A stretch of DNA of 64,000 nucleotides. It comes from Ruminococcus sp. UNK.MGS-30. GTDB lineage: Bacteria; Bacillota; Clostridia; Oscillospirales; Ruminococcaceae. Both the position numbers and the translations under genes were made by a program. Positions 52,599 through 61,700 of this stretch are shown piece after piece; the first letter of the stretch is position 1, and the number at the start of each line of letters is the position of its first letter. The stretch spans positions 1 to 64,000 of the forward strand of contig LBCK01000001.1 of NCBI GenBank assembly GCA_000980705.1. Direction: 5' to 3'. The notes under the pieces were generated by a model. The model saw nothing but the letters and a program-made list of their open reading frames with translations, was not told where the DNA came from and did not search any database.

Positions 52599-53330
52599 AT
52601 GTTTGCACTATATAAAAAGGAATTGCAGAGTTACTTTCTGTCTCCTATCGCCTATTTTGTCATTGCCTTTTTCATGGCAACATTTTCGCTGACCTTTATC
52701 CAGGACATCGGCAATGTTTCATCATCTACTTATACATTCTCGTTCCCGTCCATCTTTTACGTGAACATTTTCTATTTCATCTTCCTGTTACCGCTGCTGA
52801 CCATGCGGACATTTTCGGAAGAACGGAAAAACGGCACGGAGACCCTGCTGCTCTCCAGTCCGCTGAATGTTACCCAGATCGTCATGGCGAAGTTTCTTGC
52901 CACTGCCACCATCCTGCTGATGATGCTGGTCGTCTCTCTGTTCTACCCCATCCTCACCTCCATCTACGGCCGTGTGATCTGGTCCAGCCTCATCTGTACC
53001 TACATCGGATTCTTCCTGTTCGGTCTGGTCTGCATCGCACTGGGCATCTTCATCTCGTCTCTGACGGAAATGCCGCTGCTGGCAATCCTTATGAGCGAGC
53101 TTGCCATGCTCCTGCTGATGCTGATGGACAATCTGAGTGTAAACTCGTTCCTCTCCAGCATTCCGGTGCTGTCCGATGTGCTGAGCTGGTTCTCCAATCA
53201 GACGAAGTTTTATGTATTCTCCCAGGGACTGATGCGATTCTCCGATCTGCTGGGTTATTTCACTGAAATCGTCGTATTCCTGATCTGGACTATTATTTCC
53301 ATTGAAAAAAGACGCTGGAGCCGGAGGTAA
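52599..53330 (+). CDS. ABC-2 type permease (GldF-like)
   Basis: A 243-residue permease with six predicted membrane segments. The early MFALYKKELQSYFLSPIAYF and the ERKNGTETLLLSSPLNVTQI segment fit the GldF/ABC-2 family. Six bases after the ATPase gene and six before the GldG-like gene. Confidence 0.9.
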   Translation: MFALYKKELQSYFLSPIAYFVIAFFMATFSLTFIQDIGNVSSSTYTFSFPSIFYVNIFYFIFLLPLLTMRTFSEERKNGTETLLLSSPLNVTQIVMAKFLATATILLMMLVVSLFYPILTSIYGRVIWSSLICTYIGFFLFGLVCIALGIFISSLTEMPLLAILMSELAMLLLMLMDNLSVNSFLSSIPVLSDVLSWFSNQTKFYVFSQGLMRFSDLLGYFTEIVVFLIWTIISIEKRRWSRR

Positions 53331-53336
53331 CTTGCC

Positions 53337-54812
53337 ATGAGTCAAAACAACAAAGAAAAACATTTCCACAACTGGAAAAACACTAAATTTGCCGGCATGG
53401 CGTGGATTCTGGCGATCCTGGTCCTGGTCATTGCCGTTGTATTGAATATGATCGTCTCCCGGCTGGATTTCAGCTGGGATATTTCCCCGAACAAGCAGTA
53501 CAGTCTGAGTTCCACCACAGAAAAGTATCTGGATCAGCTGGACAGCGAGGGAAAGACCGTAGACTTCTACGTTCTGACCACGGAAGAGAGTCTGAAAAAC
53601 GATATGGAATCTCTGACGCTGTACCGTGCGCTGGAAGAATATGATGCGCACAAGTCCATCAACCTCATCTGGGTCGATCCGGACACAGACAACGACACCA
53701 TGGAAAAGATCAATTCCGACAACGCTTTCTCCCTCTCCACCGGTGACATGATCTTTATTTGTGACAACGTGAAAAAGCGTGTTCCGGGTTCTTCCATGTA
53801 CACCACTTATACCGATGACAATGGCAACACCACCGGTGAGGACTTCAAGGGTGAAAATCTCATCACCGGCTCGATCAAGGGCGTAGCAGAAAACCGTACA
53901 CCTACCGTTTATTTCCTGTCCGGTCACGGCGAAAAATCCCTGGACAGCTACACTCGTTTTACGACTAACCTGACCAACTACAACTATGCTGCAAAAGAAC
54001 TGAACCTCTCTGAGGCAGATGCTGTGCCGGAAGATGCAGCCCTGGTGCTGGTCGCAGCACCCACCAAGGATATTACCGACGCAGAATCCGAAAAACTGAA
54101 CGCCTATCTGGACAACGGCGGCAACATCAGCCTGCTCATGTCCCCCAACGGCGGCAGCTTTGTCTACACCAACCTGGAAAAGATCATGAAGGACTATGGC
54201 TTCTACATGGACTACGACCGGGTTTATGAGACAAACAACAACTATCACATTTCCGGCGACGCCTATACCATTCAGTGCGAACTGAACGAACTGGAAGACG
54301 ACAGCGAGGCGACCGACCTGACCTCCGCACTGGTGGATCAGGGGCTGTACACCTTTATGCCGGAGTCCCGGAGCTTCCGCTATAATGACGAAGGCGGCAA
54401 ATACACCATCGCTCCCCTCATCACCTCTTATGACAGCGCAGTCGGCGAACCCTACGGCGGCACAAGCGATGACCCGGAGGAAGAAAGCGGTCAGCTCCTG
54501 CTGGCGGCACACTCCACCAGCGTGGGCAGAAACGACTCCAAGATGGTGGTATTCGGAAACGCTGAGTTTATCGACGATGAACACGTCAGCGACGATACCG
54601 TTATCGTGCCGGTATATCTGTTCCTCAGCACCATCAGCTGGATGTACGACAGCGATATCAACATGGACATCGCAACCAAATCCACGACAAACGACTACAT
54701 TTCCCTGCAGGATTCCGGATTTGCACAGCGTCTGATGGTAGTTCTCACGGTAGTACCGATCGCAATTATGGCAGTGGGTGTCGGCGTGTGGATCAAGCGC
54801 CGTAACTCATAA
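53337..54812 (+). CDS. GldG-like ABC auxiliary protein
   Basis: A 491-residue protein: membrane segment near residues 20-42 (MAWILAILVLVIAVVLNMIV), a large soluble domain outside the membrane (PTVYFLSGHGEKSLDSYT is the characteristic ABC_transp_aux/GldG stretch), and a C-terminal membrane segment (LMVVLTVVPIAIMAVGVGVW). In Bacteroidetes GldG serves gliding motility; in Clostridia the role is unknown. Confidence 0.88.
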   Translation: MSQNNKEKHFHNWKNTKFAGMAWILAILVLVIAVVLNMIVSRLDFSWDISPNKQYSLSSTTEKYLDQLDSEGKTVDFYVLTTEESLKNDMESLTLYRALEEYDAHKSINLIWVDPDTDNDTMEKINSDNAFSLSTGDMIFICDNVKKRVPGSSMYTTYTDDNGNTTGEDFKGENLITGSIKGVAENRTPTVYFLSGHGEKSLDSYTRFTTNLTNYNYAAKELNLSEADAVPEDAALVLVAAPTKDITDAESEKLNAYLDNGGNISLLMSPNGGSFVYTNLEKIMKDYGFYMDYDRVYETNNNYHISGDAYTIQCELNELEDDSEATDLTSALVDQGLYTFMPESRSFRYNDEGGKYTIAPLITSYDSAVGEPYGGTSDDPEEESGQLLLAAHSTSVGRNDSKMVVFGNAEFIDDEHVSDDTVIVPVYLFLSTISWMYDSDINMDIATKSTTNDYISLQDSGFAQRLMVVLTVVPIAIMAVGVGVWIKRRNS

Positions 54813-54838
54813 GCACTGTCTGAGGAGGCAAAACAATC

Positions 54839-56275
54839 ATGAAAAGACAACTCATCATCGGACTGGTGCTGGTACTGCTCATCGGTGTGTGTTTCGGCAC
54901 ATATTTCGGCATCGACCACTATCAGACCCAAAAGGAAAAGAAGGCGGCAGAAGAGGCTGCGGCACTTCAGCTGAGTTCTTTCACGTCCGACGATGTGACC
55001 AAGCTGGTGCTGCATACGCCGGAACTGGACTACACCATCGACAAGGATGACGACAGCAAGTGGCAGGTTGCCGAGGGCAGCACCCTGCACATCAACACCT
55101 ATTATATTGATGCACTCTGCACTTATGGCTGCGGAGTGACTGCCACAAAGGATCTGGGCGCTGCGGATGAAAAGCAGCTGGAGACCTATGGTCTGTCTGA
55201 TCCGGTTTCCATCGCCTACTACACAGACGATGCGGACAAACCGGTCAAGACACTCTACGTGGGAAAACAGAACCCCACAAACACCAGTTTCTATATGATG
55301 CAGGATGATGATGACCACGTATATCTGGTGGATTCTGACACTGCCGGCTATCTCTATGTGACCAAGACGCAGCTGCGGTACCGTTATCTGCTGGACGATC
55401 TGAGTTCGTCTTTCACTGCGCTGACGCTGAAACGTGGAGATGAAACGGTCTACACATTTCAGGACATGGACGGCAACTCCGACTGGCAGCTCACAGAACC
55501 GCTCAGCACGCCTATCGGGGCAGACAACTCCAAGCTGTCCAACCTCTTCAACAACATCACAGAGCTGGAGGCAGACGACTTCGGCGACAGCGATGTGACG
55601 GCAGACAAGTATGCCTCCTATGGCTTTGACAAACCGGCATACACATTCCAGCTCACCCAGGCAAACGGTGACACTACCACCCTACTGGTAAAGGAATTTG
55701 ACCCGTCTGTTTCTTCCTATGTGGATTGTCTCCGGGTGGAGAGCAACGAGATCCTCAAGATGGACTCCAACTACCTCAGCTTTTTGGAGGACAATGCCTC
55801 GGATTATATGCTCAGCACCGTATATAAGGTGAATCTGACAGATATCTCTGCTTTCACCGTGCAATATCACGGTTCGTTCAACGATACCACCCTGGACATC
55901 GACCGTAGCTTTACGGCGGACAGCGACAGCGAGACCTACAGCTGTGACGGAAAGCAGATCACAAGTGCAGACACGGAACTGCTGGAATCGTTCCAGACAT
56001 TCTACACTGCGCTGTCCAATCTGTCCTATGAGTCACTGGACACTGCCGCAGATGTTCCGACTGACACCGACCCGGCGCTGCATCTGACTTATACCATGAA
56101 AGACGGCAGCACCCATACCATGGATCTGGTGAAGAAAGACGACACCACCTACTGGGCGTTCATCGACGGAACATTCACCCACGCCGTTGTGCGCCAGCGT
56201 GCGCTGAGCGGCGAGGACAAGGTATTGGTTGCCTATACCGCAATGGAAAAGCTGCTGGACGCTGCCGCAGCATAA
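54839..56275 (+). CDS. DUF4340 domain protein, ABC-operon partner
   Basis: A 478-residue membrane-anchored protein: N-terminal membrane segment (LIIGLVLVLLIGVCFGTYFG), lysine-rich junction, then two DUF4340-type domains (DKDDDSKWQVAEGSTLHIN; NSDWQLTEPLSTPIGADNSK). This family is typically encoded after gldG-like genes. With the three upstream genes it suggests a four-protein envelope exporter whose substrate is unknown. A terminator follows. Confidence 0.85.
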   Translation: MKRQLIIGLVLVLLIGVCFGTYFGIDHYQTQKEKKAAEEAAALQLSSFTSDDVTKLVLHTPELDYTIDKDDDSKWQVAEGSTLHINTYYIDALCTYGCGVTATKDLGAADEKQLETYGLSDPVSIAYYTDDADKPVKTLYVGKQNPTNTSFYMMQDDDDHVYLVDSDTAGYLYVTKTQLRYRYLLDDLSSSFTALTLKRGDETVYTFQDMDGNSDWQLTEPLSTPIGADNSKLSNLFNNITELEADDFGDSDVTADKYASYGFDKPAYTFQLTQANGDTTTLLVKEFDPSVSSYVDCLRVESNEILKMDSNYLSFLEDNASDYMLSTVYKVNLTDISAFTVQYHGSFNDTTLDIDRSFTADSDSETYSCDGKQITSADTELLESFQTFYTALSNLSYESLDTAADVPTDTDPALHLTYTMKDGSTHTMDLVKKDDTTYWAFIDGTFTHAVVRQRALSGEDKVLVAYTAMEKLLDAAAA

Positions 56276-56293
56276 ACGACCGCACAAATCCAG

Positions 56294-56330
56294 AAAGAGG
56301 ACACCGGCTGTGACCGATGCCCTCTTTTTT
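56294..56330 (+). terminator. Intrinsic terminator after the ABC operon
   Basis: AAAGAGG (56294-56300) pairs with CCTCTTT (56321-56327), with inner CGG/CCG pairs, followed by T residues, 19 bases past the DUF4340 gene. Confidence 0.8.
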
Positions 56331-56374
56331 CTGCGCTGTAACAGGCTTTTTTCATGAAGAATTCTTAAAATCCA

Positions 56375-56403
56375 TTGACAAAACGGTAAAAATGGATTAT
56401 AAT
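56375..56403 (+). promoter_or_regulatory. Consensus SigA promoter of dacF
   Basis: -35 TTGACA (56375-56380), 17-bp spacer, -10 TATAAT (56398-56403); exact consensus. The leader is about 94 nt. Confidence 0.88.
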
Positions 56404-56460
56404 TGTAGAGTGCATATTGTTTTCATGATGCAAGGTCTTTCGAAAAGACAATGATATTTT

Positions 56461-56484
56461 AAGCGGCTTTGTGCAGTGCCGCTT
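56461..56484. repeat. Palindrome resembling one end of the MITE-like family
   Basis: AAGCGGC (56461-56467) pairs with GCCGCTT (56478-56484). The core GCTTTGTGCAGTGCCGC resembles the right end of the element at 38994-39011. It lies in the dacF leader, 20 bases before its start. It may be a chance or a solo end. Confidence 0.45.
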
Positions 56485-56503
56485 TTCCAACAGAGGTGCA
56501 GCA

Positions 56504-57634
56504 ATGAGAGTTCACAAGAAAAAGTCCCGCAGCAATTCAAAAATCTGGATCAATGTCTCCATCGGCGTTTTATGCGGATTCATTGTTCTGGTTTTTCTGA
56601 TCGTTTTACTGACACAGACCGGAAAGCCGAAAATACAGCAGCAGATCCCTGCGGCAGTCAATGCCCAGAACACTGCCGCTCAGGCAGAAACAGAACCGGC
56701 AACAGAGGCTCCCACAGAACCGGAGACTCTGCTGGCATATCCCACTGCTGCGGAGAATGTGACCGAACTGACGGCAAACAACATCTCCAGCGAACACGCT
56801 GTTCTGCTGGACGTGGACAACAACACCATTCTGGCACAGCGTGACCCGGATGCACGCATCTATCCGGCATCCATGACCAAGATCATGACACTTCTGGTGG
56901 CAGCGGAACACATCGAAAACATGGACGACACCTTCACCATGACCTATGACATCATTGCGCCGCTGATCGATGCAGAGGCATCCCGTGCCGGATTCGAAGA
57001 GGGCGAGACCGTTCCGCTAAAAGATCTGATGTACGGCATTGCGCTGCCTTCCGGTGCAGATGCGACCACGGCGATCGCCATCTATCTGTGTGGCTCGGAG
57101 GACGAGTTTGTCAAGCTGATGAACGAGAAGGCAGAAGAACTGGGACTGGAAAACACCCACTTCACCAACGCCAGCGGTCTGTATGACCCGAATCATTACA
57201 GCACCGCCACCGACATTGCCATGCTGATGAGCGCTGTGATGGAAAACGACACCTGCCGTGAGATTCTGGGTACCTATCAGTACACCACCTCGGCAACAGA
57301 GCAGCATCCGGAGGGCATTCCGCTGGAAAGCACCATGTTCAGCCGGATGTACGGCAACGAAGTGACCGGCATCACCATTGAGGCAGGCAAGACAGGCTAT
57401 ACCGATGAGGCAGGGCATTGTCTGGTCAGCTATGCCACCGATGCAGACGGCAAACAGTTTATTGCCGTGACGGCAAAGGGTCCCACCTATTGGAGAGCGG
57501 TTTTCGATACGTTCGCCATCTACGGTCTGGTACACGACGGCTATCCGATGCCCGACAACCTGGCGGCAGAGGAAACCGACGAAAACGGTTCTGCCATTGA
57601 TCCGACAGAAACTTCTGCGGCTCCGGCGGCATAA
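56504..57634 (+). CDS. dacF: D-alanyl-D-alanine carboxypeptidase (DacF/PBP5 family)
   Basis: A 376-residue membrane-anchored penicillin-binding protein: membrane segment at about 16-36, a low-complexity linker, then a serine peptidase domain with SMTK (S123-K126), a later SGAD in the SxN position and KTGYT. It trims the last D-Ala of peptidoglycan stem peptides. The tail is Thr/Ala-rich. ATG 56504 follows GAGG at 9 bases; an upstream in-frame ATG is in the palindrome. Confidence 0.92.
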   Translation: MRVHKKKSRSNSKIWINVSIGVLCGFIVLVFLIVLLTQTGKPKIQQQIPAAVNAQNTAAQAETEPATEAPTEPETLLAYPTAAENVTELTANNISSEHAVLLDVDNNTILAQRDPDARIYPASMTKIMTLLVAAEHIENMDDTFTMTYDIIAPLIDAEASRAGFEEGETVPLKDLMYGIALPSGADATTAIAIYLCGSEDEFVKLMNEKAEELGLENTHFTNASGLYDPNHYSTATDIAMLMSAVMENDTCREILGTYQYTTSATEQHPEGIPLESTMFSRMYGNEVTGITIEAGKTGYTDEAGHCLVSYATDADGKQFIAVTAKGPTYWRAVFDTFAIYGLVHDGYPMPDNLAAEETDENGSAIDPTETSAAPAA

Positions 57635-57678
57635 ACCGGAACGGTAATTTTCACAGGAAAGGAGGCTGGTTCCACGCC

Positions 57679-58689
57679 ATGAGCAACCGGAAACAGAGAC
57701 ACCTCAGCCCCGCCGGCTTTCTCCTTGCGCTGGCGCTCCTCATCGTAGGAATATTTGCAGCAGACTATGTCTACCGCCTGTTTTTCCGGAGCAGTACGGA
57801 AAATATCATCGGAACCGGCGGCTTTTCAACCACATCTTCCTCCGCCGGAACTGCGTCAGAGGACGGAGAAAATGCAACAGATTCCACAGAAGAGACCCAG
57901 CCCAGCGGCATTGTGCTGCAGCTGACAGCAGCCGACCAGGCAAGCGGTCCGCTGGTTCTGGCGGATGCGTCCCATCCCTATACCGGCACTTCTGTATGGA
58001 GCGATTTTTCTGCGGTAACAGACGCCAATGTCAAAACACGCAGCACCTCGCTGCAGGTTCAGCCGGAGATCATCCAGCCCATCTGTGAGCTGTTTGATGC
58101 CTATGCGGCGGCAAACGGCTATGCCAATCTCCAGATCTACAGCACGTTAGACGGCACGCTGGACAGTACCTCCATCTATACCAATATTCTCCCCGACCGC
58201 AGTACCGGTTACGGATTCGACATCGGACTCATCACCAGTACGGGAGAAGTTGTCCCCTATATCACCAAGTGCAACGAGTGGATGGTGGCAAACTCCTGGC
58301 AGTACGGCTTTGTGCTGCGCTATCCCAGCGACAAGACAGATACCACCGGAACTGCCTATGCACCGCACCATTTCCGGTATGTGGGAAAAATCCACGCTGC
58401 GATCATGCACGAGAACAACTTCACGCTGGAGGAATATCTCAATTATCTCCAGAACTATCCGGTAGAGTCGGGCGGTCTGTCCTATTCGGACGGCACACAG
58501 TCCTACAGCATCTACTACGTTCCCGCTGATGCCAGCGGCACGACCAAAGTTACGCTGCCAGAAAACACAGTCTATACTATATCCGGTGACAACCGAGGCG
58601 GCTTTGTTCTCACCATTACCAACGGCGCAGCATCCGGTGACACCGGGGCAGCGGAGACGACAGCGGCAGAAACGACAGCCGCATATTAA
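57679..58689 (+). CDS. VanY-like M15B family protein, probably catalytically inactive
   Basis: A 336-residue protein with a membrane segment (about 12-33), a Ser/Thr-rich linker, and a VanY-like fold (LQVQPEIIQPICELFDAYAA; WQYGFVLRYPSDKTDTTG; APHHFRYVGKIHA). In active VanY enzymes the zinc motif is SEHQTGLAxD; here it is PDRSTGYGFD, with Arg174 where the zinc His belongs, and the catalytic EPWH motif reads APHH, replacing Glu by Ala228. Asp181 and the late His remain. It follows dacF by 44 bases and may be a peptidoglycan-binding or regulatory partner. The C-terminus is Thr/Ala-rich. Confidence 0.82.
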   Translation: MSNRKQRHLSPAGFLLALALLIVGIFAADYVYRLFFRSSTENIIGTGGFSTTSSSAGTASEDGENATDSTEETQPSGIVLQLTAADQASGPLVLADASHPYTGTSVWSDFSAVTDANVKTRSTSLQVQPEIIQPICELFDAYAAANGYANLQIYSTLDGTLDSTSIYTNILPDRSTGYGFDIGLITSTGEVVPYITKCNEWMVANSWQYGFVLRYPSDKTDTTGTAYAPHHFRYVGKIHAAIMHENNFTLEEYLNYLQNYPVESGGLSYSDGTQSYSIYYVPADASGTTKVTLPENTVYTISGDNRGGFVLTITNGAASGDTGAAETTAAETTAAY

Positions 58690-58709
58690 ACTGCATCCAA
58701 AGAAAATAC

Positions 58710-58752
58710 AAATCCCCCAAAGACGGCGTTTCACCATCTTCGGGGGATTTTT
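58710..58752. terminator. Bidirectional terminator between convergent genes
   Basis: AAATCCCCC (58710-58718) pairs with GGGGGATTT (58742-58750), extended inward by AAGA/TCTT and bounded by A and T tracts. It serves the VanY-like gene and the giant LRR gene. Confidence 0.88.
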
Positions 58753-58772
58753 GTAGTTTGTGTATTTGCTTA

Positions 58773-61700
58773 TCAGTTTTTCAGTACATCGCTCCAGGAG
58801 ACATCCATGCCAACGCCGTGCATCGCAATGTACAGCATTAGATAGAACAGATCCTGGGTGTCCAGCACGCTGTCGTTGTTGATATCCATAAGCAGGATCA
58901 GCCAGCGGTTTACGTTAGGATTGTCATTAAAGACTACGTCCTTTTCGCCAACTGCTCTTCTTGCAATGTACAGCATCAGCTCGAACATATCCTGCGAATC
59001 CACACGCCCGTCCATATTGGCGTCGCCACGCACTCTGGGCAGCTGCTGCGTTTGTTTGGTCGTGGTTGTCGCAGAAGTTGTGGTGACTGTTGTCGTCTGT
59101 ACTGTTGTAGTTGTCGTGGAACTGGAAGTCGTTGCAGAGGCAGACGTGGTGGTACTGGTCTCTGTCCACGAAACTGTCAGCGTTGTACTGCCTGTGGTTT
59201 CTGTGGTGCTGCTTGTATTTGTCGTCGTTTCTGTTGTATCCGTTGTTGTGGTAGTTACGGTAGTGCTGGTTGTGGTTTCCGAGGTCGTTGTCTCCGTTGT
59301 TGTCGTCACTGTGGTAGTCGTCGTCGTGGTCGTCGTTTCGGTCACAGTTGTGGTTTCTGTTGTTGTCGTAGGTTTGGTTACCTTGGTGTAGCTTTGTGTC
59401 GTAGCGCTAGTGGTTGTAGTAGTTTCCGTGGTTGTCGGTCTGGTCTGCTTGGTATATGTTCCTCTGGATGTCGTTGTGAAAGGTTCTGTGGTCGTGGTTG
59501 TGGTAGTCGATGTGGTCGTTTCCGCAGAAGTGGATGTTGTGGTAGTGGTTTCTGTCGTTGTAGTACTGGTCGTTGCGGGCGCAGTCGTGGTTGTTGTGGT
59601 CTCTGCGGTGGTGGTAGTCGTTGTGGTCGTCGTCGTCGTTGTCACAGTCGTTGTTGTAGTAGTGACCGGCTTTTCCTTTGCGGTAATGGTAACTGTACCA
59701 AGAACCGTTTCGTAATTTTCGCTGTCCGCCGGGACAAATCGCCATTGCAGGCGGTTTTCTCCGGATTTCAAGGTGTCGGAGGTATCCGCCGCCCAGGTCA
59801 GCACACCCGGCGTATTGGCGGAATCCAGACGAATCGGCGGCACAGCATCACCCTCTGTGTAAGAAACGCTGTCATCCCACACAACGGAGACCTTGGGTAC
59901 GCCCTTTTCGATCACAAATTCCAGCGAATTGCTGCCGCTCCAATTGGTATCCGGCACAGGTGCAATGCGAATTGTTCCCCTGCCGGCGTTTACGTTGTTC
60001 TCATAGGAAAGGAGATAATCCGTTCCCTCCCTCAGGAGATGGTCTCCCACCTTCACCAGAACCTTTGGCGTCAGTTCCTCGCCGGTGTAATAGATTCTCT
60101 CCGTATCAGCCAGAGTGACTTCTGCCGCATTCAGCGGAATCGCCTGCAATCCCACAGAGAGAACTGCCTTGACATTCGGGTTGCCGGTGTCATAAACATA
60201 GGTGATATCGTTCAGCGGATCGTCTGCCACAACCTTTGCACCGTCCACCTGCGCATTGCTCCAGTCTGAGGCACGCTCCATGAGGAAACGGCTCCACAGC
60301 GTAGGCTCCAGGTACAGCTGCCTGCCGGAATACTGCGGCGTTTTCAGCGCACGGCAGCCGGTCAGATCACAGCTGGTCATGGGTGCCTCTTCTGAGAGAT
60401 ACAGAGACAAAAGCGGATTGTGTCCGGCGTTCAGCACATTCAGTTTCTTCAAAGTGGAAAGTATCAGCGCACTGATCTGGTTTCCGGAACAGTCCAGCTC
60501 TTCCATGCTGGTCTGGTCTGCAAGTTCCAGAGATTCCAGCTGGTTATCCGCACAGGAAAGCACTGTCAAGTTTGTACTGCCCAGCGAAATACTTGTCAGT
60601 TCATTTTTCTGGCAGTACAGCTTTTGCAGCACTGTGCAGCGCCGTGTGTCAAGTTTTGTCAGCTGGTTGCTGTCACAGTAGAGTTCTTCCAGCGTTTCAT
60701 TCCGCAGCGCCAGTCCCGACAGCGCATTGTCGCCGCAGTCCAGCAGTTTCAGTGCGGACAACGCTGTCACATCCAGCTGTTCCAAATGGAGTCCCCGGCA
60801 GCGCAGTTCCGTCAAGCTGGTAAACCGGGAAACATCCAGTTCCGTCATGGCGTTCTTGCTGCAGTCCAGGGATGTCAGCGTGTCCGGCAGCGGAGACAGA
60901 TCTGTGATCCGATTCTCGGCACAGTTCAGCTTTTTCAAGTTGGAGAAGTTTTCGATGCCAGTCAGATCTGCGATACCGCAGCCGGAAATATCCAGCTCTG
61001 TGACGATCTCCTGCTCCGACTTCTGGAGCATCCCATCCTGATTGCGGTCCAGTTTTTCCATGACATATACCCGGAACGCATCATCCGGAAAATGCTCGGC
61101 GTCAATCGCAATGGAATCCTCTTCCATTGCCTGCGGCACAAGCGTAAAACGTACCGTTCGTTCCAGATCATTGGCGTCGATGCAGTAGTCATACTGCACC
61201 TCTGCGGAAATATCTGTCACAGTCAGCAGCGTGCCGTCACACACGGCATTCTGCCAGCTGTCCTCCGCTGCAAACTCCGGCGCAAAGCCATCTGCAAGCG
61301 TTGTCAAATCCAGCTGACAAACAGCATTCACTGGCACATTGCGCCGGTTTCCATCTGCCGACAGTGTTTGCAGCTGAGACAGTCCCGTCACATCCAGGGC
61401 GATCAGCTGGTTCTCACCGCAGGAAAGCTCTTCCAACGACAGCTGCTTGGAAACGTCCAGTGATGTCAGTTGGTTCCGGCTGCAGTCCAGACGGGTCAGC
61501 TGCCGTCCGGAAAGATCCAGCGAAGTCAGCTGGTTTCCGTGGCAGTCCAGTTCCTGCAATGCCGACAGTCCCGAAAGCGACAGTTCCGGCAGCTGGTTCT
61601 CGGCGCAGTTCAGACTGTTCAACGTTTCACAGCCATTGAGGTTCAGCGCCGTCAGCTGATTCTTGGAACAGTCCAGGGTTTCCAGGCTGCTGCTGCGTGG

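Noticed and set aside
58858..60269. Plus-strand frames rich in Val or Cys/Gly over the Thr-rich linker
   Set aside because: They are antisense products of ACN repeats encoding the Thr linker.
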